DNA of 64,000 bases from Bacteroidota bacterium (GTDB lineage Bacteria; Bacteroidota; Bacteroidia; Bacteroidales; VadinHA17), in NCBI GenBank assembly GCA_029547705.1, contig JAKPOU010000063.1, positions 124,001 to 188,000 on the forward strand. The letters are read 5' to 3'. Position numbers and translations under genes: made by a program. A model generated the notes under the pieces. That model saw only the letters and a list, made by a program, of their open reading frames with translations, was not told where the DNA came from and did not search any database. Numbering within the stretch: the first letter of the stretch is position 1; each line of letters starts with the position of its first letter. Below are positions 56,001 through 61,775 of the stretch, in pieces.

Positions 56001-56029
56001 CGGTGCTTCTTGACCAGACTCAATTGTAA
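52988..56029 (+). CDS. eCIS baseplate protein (Pvc12/Afp12-like, gp7)
   Basis: 1013 aa from ATG 52988 (MTTMNGNDH); ATG 52997 is an alternative, and the open frame further upstream runs inside the preceding gene. The N-terminus contains LGSRIWTDYNIHDPGITILEVLCYAITDLSYR, the highly characteristic motif of Afp12-type wedge proteins (YNxHDPGIT). Near the C-terminus a cluster of cysteines (VCVDNNCDFCGEED) might bind metal. The remainder is a long alpha/beta chain. It pairs with the Pvc11-like protein to form the baseplate rim that holds fibres. Confidence 0.91.
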   Translation: MTTMNGNDHITISKDNLLPQSQDYYFLRREGLKLIEQLGSRIWTDYNIHDPGITILEVLCYAITDLSYRSSFSVKDLIAEEKPGMFNPETQAFFSAREILTTAPWTTNDYRKILIDLEEIRNAWIKCNECSCGPDIYVNCKKSELTFKKTDINKAFISEVVPKGIYNVLLELDRDEQYGDLNTGKVSVSYSHLVDGNPETLYLEVRFPSGQELNRLQKTDANLELFRHPESRVSNVEVKLISDKKNDSADIEESRVITALRSVMYASFEISFDEFLTTPGIAKTRKVTFRDVPFRFLLLKSEIRYEMVLQDIRDILKDKTESGIAARYMLKTRLADEAVGKALKVLNSHRNITEDFCCVEEVEIEEVGVCADIDLTPEADIEEVLAEIYYRIEEYFNPTIQFKTLAALLESKTVDEIFDGPKLLHGFIEDNDLEKNVLNRTLYSSDIINIIMDIPGVISVRNFVLIRFDKEGKNAGPDPWKLKVSENHLPRLYIEGSKLLVFKNGLPFLPDTSELLDTIKVISSRSTMPKLKDHDLDLDIPEGTYYPMKDYKPVQNSLPLVYGTGYESLPPRADDLRRAQAKQLKSYLTFFEQLLVNYLGQLANLKHLFSVDNSIKQTYFPVFLGADLLKNDLYNDFTTEFYRDFDAAGLTEMTESRDLFLNRRNKFLDQLLSRFNESFSEYALLLYSYKIQKKIASENLITSKIAFLKQFPWQSANKAQGFDHTVGDYICLNKDLSGIHNRISALLGIQNSLNYFDFVISKTGDGNYRSSLKLRDNDDKVLLKLADTSEDKDRDIIVKQLNLNMSRILNLVIGKSNYRIKPSSGKYIIELGVPGIAISGEKFDNQTDATAAIDRIVDFCKLNLSDERFIIVEHILLRPHVKGDPLLPVCVDNNCDFCGEEDPYSYKVTFVFDGESELPAKHFNFRKFAEKTIRNELPAHVMAKICWVKHDVFLAFEEAYCEWLSATSSTRSLKLEKLVSIFETLKSIYPSPTLHDCIDGNDENPVLLDQTQL

Positions 56030-56048
56030 ATGAAAAAAATCAACTGCC

Positions 56049-59000
56049 ATGATACCAGTAAAAACTGACGAAAAAGATTTTAATTATCCGAATTTTCAGA
56101 CTGATCAGATCCTGACTGCCAGTCATCTGAACCACATGTTCGATTTTCTGGATGTACAGGAAAGGCTGACACGGACCAACCTGGTGGGAATAGGGATCGT
56201 GTGCGGGCTGAAAGTTTCCAGATCGGGAGACGGTAAAACCGTAACCATTACCAAAGGTACGGGAGTTACGTCACATGGGTACCTGATTGCTCATGGCATT
56301 GAGAACAGCGATGACCCGGTAATTTATAGGAAATACAGGAATTTTGATGCTCTGAAAGTCAGGACATATGATGTATTTGTCAATGGTAATGTTCAAAAAT
56401 ATGCATTATGGGAACTTATAGATAAAGACCATGAAGATACGAACGACCATAACCTCAGCAAAGAATTCCTTAACAATAAGGTATGTCTCCTTTTTTATGA
56501 AATACTTGATGAGCAGGCAAAGAACTGCGATCCTTTATCGTGTGATGATAAAGGAGTAAAGGTTTTTATCAATATCCGGCCTCTTCTCATTACAATAACC
56601 GATGCAACAACAATAATAAATACCCTGAACGCAAAAGCAGGTGCATCAGGCTCAGGGGAAGTATTCCCCGGTATATTTAGTTTACCGGATATCAGGCTGC
56701 CAGGGTTTGACGTTCCGGCAACAAGTCTTGAGACTACCAGTGACGTTTATAATGCATACAGGAAAATTTTTACAAAAAAGTTCGTTGAAGACACCGGTGA
56801 AGTTCTTAATAAAGCTTTTAATACTTTCAAAGGATATCTTAAAGTAGCAGTTAATCCCTTTACTGATTTCAGTGCAAAATTCGGATTCCTTCATAACGGG
56901 AGCATTGATGGTAACAACCTGTTGAATTTCCAGTACTACTATGATTTTTTCTCTGACCTTCTTGCTGCCTATAATGAATGGAGGGAGTCGGCGCTGAGAC
57001 TTACAGGTTTGTGCACACCACCCGGGGCACTGTTCCCCCGGCATCTGTTCCTCGGTACCACCGACAATACAGATGAGCTTTCCAGGAGTTTTTACAGGAA
57101 TTATTTTATTCCGTCACCCATTCATAATATCTGTTCAGATAAATATAATGATTTCCTGGGATTGTTCAGCCGGCTTGAAAGACTGGTTTCAAGCCTTAAA
57201 ATACCTGTGCCTTTTGTTTCAGGTACGGCTTCAGCCGATGCCAACATCAGGATAACCCCTTCACTGATAGGATCATATCCCTTGGGGAAACGAGCTATTC
57301 CATTCTATTATACACCAGATGAAGCCGGCAGGAGCCTTCTGAAAGTGTGGGATCCCGAAATGACATCCAAAGGAAAGGAACGGCAGATATTAAGCTATAA
57401 TCCGTCGTATAACACCCAGGATGATTTTGTCAGAAACCCCCTTCTTTATGATCTCGAACCCTATAATTTTTTCAGGATTGAGGGTCATATCGGGAAAAAG
57501 TATTATACAGCCCTTGCTTCCATTCAGACCATTGTAAAGAGACACCGGCTGCCGTTCAATATTGTTGCAGTTTCGGTCGATTCACTGCCAGGCAGTGTCG
57601 ATCAGACTCTGTATGCCTGCCATTTTAACGATCTGGAGGCTGTTTACAACGAACTGAGGGCTGCTTTGCTGTGCCGCTTTTGCAGAATACTTGCATGTAT
57701 CTATAAGCTTCCAAGAAAGTCAGCGGGAAAAACAAAAAAAGTCAGGCTGATTAAGAGCAACCTGGAACTTATAAAGGGTTGCAAGGATGTACTTTTCTAC
57801 AGCCAGGAAACATTCGGTTATGCTTATGAACAGCTTCATCCCACACTGGTAAAGGCAAAAAACAGTGAATTTGAAATACTCGAAGCTCTCGGTAAGGAGA
57901 ACCTTTTTAAGATGATGGAAGCTGAAAAAGGCGGCGGTACGGTGATGGCTGATAACATGAAGGCTCTGAGTGACCCGTCCCTGGCAATTTTCTTTACCAG
58001 GCTTATACTACTTCTTGGAAAGTTATCAGAATCACTTACTGAACAGCTTAGCAGCTTTGATTATAACCTGATGAGCTCAAATGTAAAAAACATCAATACC
58101 CTTCTTCAGGAACAAGGCACAGACTATCCTGTTCTTAAAGATGTCTTTGCCTCAAACCCCTGTCTCAGTGATCTGTTAAATCTCTGTGATGTTGCATCAT
58201 TCCGTTCGGTTTATGCCGAATTTATCAGGCGGACAGCTGATCTGAAAAAAATGCAGTCGCTCAAGCAGTTCAGCGCCTCACATCCCGGCCTGCGCCATAA
58301 GGGTGGCGTGCCGAAAGGAGGTACCTTCGTGATGGTTTACAGAAATATAGAGGTTTCTGCCGCTGCCTCTGCATTTGAAAAAGATATGCTTCTGGGTGAA
58401 TTTTTAGTATCGGATGCTGCCGGTGGCGAAGCAAAAGCTGCCGCTAAAGAAAAAATAATCAGAACAGTAGCAAAAACAAAATATACAGCTAAAAGACTGT
58501 CCCAGTTGAAAACACAGATTTCCCTGATGAAAGACAGAGGAATGCCTGATCAGGAGATTGAGGAGATACTTGGTGTCAGCTTATCTGACTTGCAGCAGGC
58601 GGCAGGGGTTACTGATGACAAAACATTGTGGCTCGAGAGCGGAACTGTCATAGCTGATTTTTACCTTCCGTATCAGAGCAATTCCGATTGTCCGCCTGTT
58701 CAGTATGTTATTAACATTCCACCGCCGAAGGTTACTTTCTCCCTTGAAAAGACAAACTATTGTAATACTGATACTTCGGAATATATTTTTATAACTAATC
58801 CCATCGCTGGTAAAATTGTCACAAGCCAGCCTGATACTGTTCTTGACAAGAGTAACGGACTATATTCTTTCATACCATCAAAAGTGATCATTCCTGAGGG
58901 TCAGAATAATATTGTCCTGTCTTTCACATATACAAAAGACGATCAGTCTCAGACTATAAATATAACTGTTTACAGGATGCCGGAAGTGAAGATAATTGCC

Positions 59001-60263
59001 GTACCAAATCCTTTAAATCCGTTTGAGTATAACTTCAAACCTGAACCGTCTGATTCTGTTTCTTCTGCTGACTGGAGTTTTGGAGATGGTGCAACAGCCT
59101 CACAGATAAGCGCAACTCATGTTTACAGCAGTGCAGGGGAATATAAGATCGGTCTTGATGTTAAAAATGTTGAATGTACGGCAAAAGCGGAGGATATAAC
59201 TATATCTGTCATTGAACCTGAACCGGTTAAAGTGACTATTGAGCAAAATGAAGTATGCATCGATTCCGGGCCGGTTCCTTTCACGATTACTCCTGCTGGA
59301 GGCACGCTTACAGGTGAAGCCGTTACAGAAGAACCTGCGGACAGCGGCAAATATATATTCAATCCATCTTCTGTTAAACTGAACGGAGCCTCAAAAAAAC
59401 AGGTAACATTCAACTACACTTCACCACAGGGAGCCACAGCAACCTTCAGTATCACCGTTTTTGACAGACCAGACGGCAAGAGAAGCTATGATACAGGTAT
59501 ACGCACACTTCATCTGTCATTCAGCGGTCTGTCCAATACCACCGTTATAACTGCCGATTATGGCGACGGGATCTCAGAAACATATACCGTAACCGGTCTT
59601 AGTAACCAGACCATGAGACATTCTTATTTAAAAGGAGGAATATACACTGTAAAAACGGCTCTGTTGAATGGTCCGTGTATCTTGCAAAATGAAGATATTG
59701 TTGCAGCCATAGAAGACGATCAGCCTCCCGTTAAAGTTTGCCAGTCATTCAGAGTCCCCGTCGAAAAATATTTCAGACTAAGTGATCCGTTATTCAATTC
59801 GAAAGATTTCCAAGAGAATTATTCTCAGGAGATTAAAAATGTTGAGGAATTTTTTAAAGTTCTTTCAGATAAACTTACCCGTTCAGGGAAAGTCGATCTG
59901 AGGTTTTTCGACGAGCACCCGGTAATGCCGGACTGGATCAGACTTTTACCTGTAAAGCCTGCCGCGTTACGCACACTCTCCTTACAGTTATTGATGATCT
60001 TTATCAGCATCATCACTATCATTGCCTGCAACCAGAAAAAAGATATAAGCGGCACCATGATGGAGCTGTTTAAATTCATCAATACTAAATTAAATGAAAT
60101 GGACAAGCTGAATGCCGCTGAAAAGGGAATGGTTCAGGAACTCATCGAATACCTTAAAGACGAGATTGATAAGCTGAATAGTTTTAACGAAGCCGGCATA
60201 AAACAAAATTATCTGAATGCTTTGAATAAACTGATAGATGTTCTTAACCAGAAGTTGATCTGA
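56049..60263 (+). CDS. 1404-aa Ig/PKD-repeat eCIS protein with C-terminal hydrophobic helix
   Basis: The N-terminus (about 1-110: TASHLNHMFDFLDVQERLTRTNLVGIGIVCGLKV) resembles proteins in Bacteroidota eCIS loci but has no function known to me. A long helical region follows (about 200-860). Then come two copies of an Ig-like plus PKD-like module: Ig at about 890-975 with PKD at about 977-1055 (WSFGDG), and Ig at about 1057-1140 with a weaker PKD at about 1145-1220 (ADYGDG). A hydrophobic stretch (about 1308-1325) ending in IACN precedes a helical tail. It lies where Afp/PVC clusters encode the tail fibre, so host or surface binding is possible; a membrane anchor is the other reading. Confidence 0.7.
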   Translation: MIPVKTDEKDFNYPNFQTDQILTASHLNHMFDFLDVQERLTRTNLVGIGIVCGLKVSRSGDGKTVTITKGTGVTSHGYLIAHGIENSDDPVIYRKYRNFDALKVRTYDVFVNGNVQKYALWELIDKDHEDTNDHNLSKEFLNNKVCLLFYEILDEQAKNCDPLSCDDKGVKVFINIRPLLITITDATTIINTLNAKAGASGSGEVFPGIFSLPDIRLPGFDVPATSLETTSDVYNAYRKIFTKKFVEDTGEVLNKAFNTFKGYLKVAVNPFTDFSAKFGFLHNGSIDGNNLLNFQYYYDFFSDLLAAYNEWRESALRLTGLCTPPGALFPRHLFLGTTDNTDELSRSFYRNYFIPSPIHNICSDKYNDFLGLFSRLERLVSSLKIPVPFVSGTASADANIRITPSLIGSYPLGKRAIPFYYTPDEAGRSLLKVWDPEMTSKGKERQILSYNPSYNTQDDFVRNPLLYDLEPYNFFRIEGHIGKKYYTALASIQTIVKRHRLPFNIVAVSVDSLPGSVDQTLYACHFNDLEAVYNELRAALLCRFCRILACIYKLPRKSAGKTKKVRLIKSNLELIKGCKDVLFYSQETFGYAYEQLHPTLVKAKNSEFEILEALGKENLFKMMEAEKGGGTVMADNMKALSDPSLAIFFTRLILLLGKLSESLTEQLSSFDYNLMSSNVKNINTLLQEQGTDYPVLKDVFASNPCLSDLLNLCDVASFRSVYAEFIRRTADLKKMQSLKQFSASHPGLRHKGGVPKGGTFVMVYRNIEVSAAASAFEKDMLLGEFLVSDAAGGEAKAAAKEKIIRTVAKTKYTAKRLSQLKTQISLMKDRGMPDQEIEEILGVSLSDLQQAAGVTDDKTLWLESGTVIADFYLPYQSNSDCPPVQYVINIPPPKVTFSLEKTNYCNTDTSEYIFITNPIAGKIVTSQPDTVLDKSNGLYSFIPSKVIIPEGQNNIVLSFTYTKDDQSQTINITVYRMPEVKIIAVPNPLNPFEYNFKPEPSDSVSSADWSFGDGATASQISATHVYSSAGEYKIGLDVKNVECTAKAEDITISVIEPEPVKVTIEQNEVCIDSGPVPFTITPAGGTLTGEAVTEEPADSGKYIFNPSSVKLNGASKKQVTFNYTSPQGATATFSITVFDRPDGKRSYDTGIRTLHLSFSGLSNTTVITADYGDGISETYTVTGLSNQTMRHSYLKGGIYTVKTALLNGPCILQNEDIVAAIEDDQPPVKVCQSFRVPVEKYFRLSDPLFNSKDFQENYSQEIKNVEEFFKVLSDKLTRSGKVDLRFFDEHPVMPDWIRLLPVKPAALRTLSLQLLMIFISIITIIACNQKKDISGTMMELFKFINTKLNEMDKLNAAEKGMVQELIEYLKDEIDKLNSFNEAGIKQNYLNALNKLIDVLNQKLI

Positions 60264-60266
60264 TAA

Positions 60267-61766
60267 TTGACTGCGATACAACAACATATTATACGGAGAA
60301 CCTCTTTGAAGGTAATGACAGGAACATCGGACGGATTTACCCTGCAACAAAAAATATCCAATCTGTTGAATGGTGAAGCGATTGAAAAAATGGGCAGATT
60401 GTTCGATGATCTGGTAAGCAGTGAGGAATGGCTGATATTGGACCGCCTTGATATTCAGCTTGGTGATATAAATGCCGATGAACTGGAATCAAGGTTTGCC
60501 GATCTGCTGACTGAAAAGCTGAAGGGAGTGATTGAGGACAGGAAGGCTCAGATTTTGACCGGTGCAATCAAAGGCACAGGTTCCGCATCGCTTATGTCGT
60601 TGCAGGAAAAAACATTGGATGCTTTCATTGTTTTTATTGAAAAGGGTATGTTTCCCTGGTGGTATGAAGTAAGATCACATGCTGAATTTGAAAATGAAAT
60701 TTCAGATGCATTTCAGAAATTTTATACTCTTACTCTAAGCCGGCCGGGAGATCATTATCTGCATGAGCTGAAAAGGATACTGTCACATGAATATGCCGCC
60801 GCCAGGCTTGCGGTACAGTTCAGTGATAAGGTTTTTGAGCAGTTGCTGGAATTTTTATCTTCTCAGCCGGGCAAAGCTCCGACCCATGGTCCGGCGGTTA
60901 CTGCAATGAACAGAATTTCTGTAATTCTGGCGGGTATGGCCAACAGACTTTCATCCGGAATTATTATCCCAGAAACACTTGCACATATAAAATCATTGCT
61001 GGTTCAGAAGATCGCCCTGGCAAAGTCAAACGAAGAAATTACAGGCCGGTGGTTATCAGATGTTGTTCAGATGCTTTCATCAGGTGATATGATTCCAGTC
61101 AGGGATGAAGTTCTCAATGACACGGAACTGAAGGAATTATTTTCCGGGAAGCGCATAATTATTTCTGATGATAAGGAAAAAAGGATTTTAACATCGTCGC
61201 ATAAGGCTGAAATGGAGCCTCATTATTTAACACAGGCACAACAATCTGATATTATAAGGGAGATTGAATCACTGGAAGGGGTGATGGTAAAAAATGCCGG
61301 ACTGGTCATTGTGGCACCTTTTCTTCCTGAATTATTCAATGAATGCCGGATACTTGAAGGGAAAAAAATAACCGATCCTGACATGGCCCTTGCAATAATG
61401 CATCTTATTGTATGGGGTAATATTGATTACAGGGAATATGATACCGTTCTAAGCAAGGTGCTGTGTAATATTGGAAGTGAACATCATTTAAAGCTGATAA
61501 CCAGACTGGAACCTGATGTTTACGGCAAGGTTGAGGAGATGCTGAAGGCGACTGTCAGGAACTGGGGAGCGCTGAAGGATACTTCGCCCGATGGACTCCG
61601 GGAAAGTTTTCTCCGGAGAAAAGGTAAGCTGGCTTTTAGTAATGACAGCTGGTTCCTGCATGTTGAGCAGAACACGGTTGACATACTTCTGCAAAGCCTG
61701 CCCTGGAGCATAGGATTCATCAGACTTCCCTGGATGAAAGCAATGTTAAGAACTGAATGGATTTAA
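60267..61766 (+). CDS. eCIS tape measure protein (CIS_TMP-like, Pvc14/Afp14 position)
   Basis: 499 aa. TTG at 60267, 3 bases after the preceding stop, is taken as start. The conserved N-terminal motif (HIIRRTSLKV, LQQKISNLL, IEKMGRLFDDLV, LDRLDIQLGDI) begins before the first ATG. The pattern ...ILDRLDIQLGDINADELESRFADLL is the signature of the contractile-injection-system tape measure domain. A later repeat-like segment (ITDPDMALAIMHLIVWGNIDYREYDTVLSKVLCN) is helical. It would set tube length. Confidence 0.85.
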   Translation: MTAIQQHIIRRTSLKVMTGTSDGFTLQQKISNLLNGEAIEKMGRLFDDLVSSEEWLILDRLDIQLGDINADELESRFADLLTEKLKGVIEDRKAQILTGAIKGTGSASLMSLQEKTLDAFIVFIEKGMFPWWYEVRSHAEFENEISDAFQKFYTLTLSRPGDHYLHELKRILSHEYAAARLAVQFSDKVFEQLLEFLSSQPGKAPTHGPAVTAMNRISVILAGMANRLSSGIIIPETLAHIKSLLVQKIALAKSNEEITGRWLSDVVQMLSSGDMIPVRDEVLNDTELKELFSGKRIIISDDKEKRILTSSHKAEMEPHYLTQAQQSDIIREIESLEGVMVKNAGLVIVAPFLPELFNECRILEGKKITDPDMALAIMHLIVWGNIDYREYDTVLSKVLCNIGSEHHLKLITRLEPDVYGKVEEMLKATVRNWGALKDTSPDGLRESFLRRKGKLAFSNDSWFLHVEQNTVDILLQSLPWSIGFIRLPWMKAMLRTEWI

Positions 61767-61775
61767 AACTGAAGT

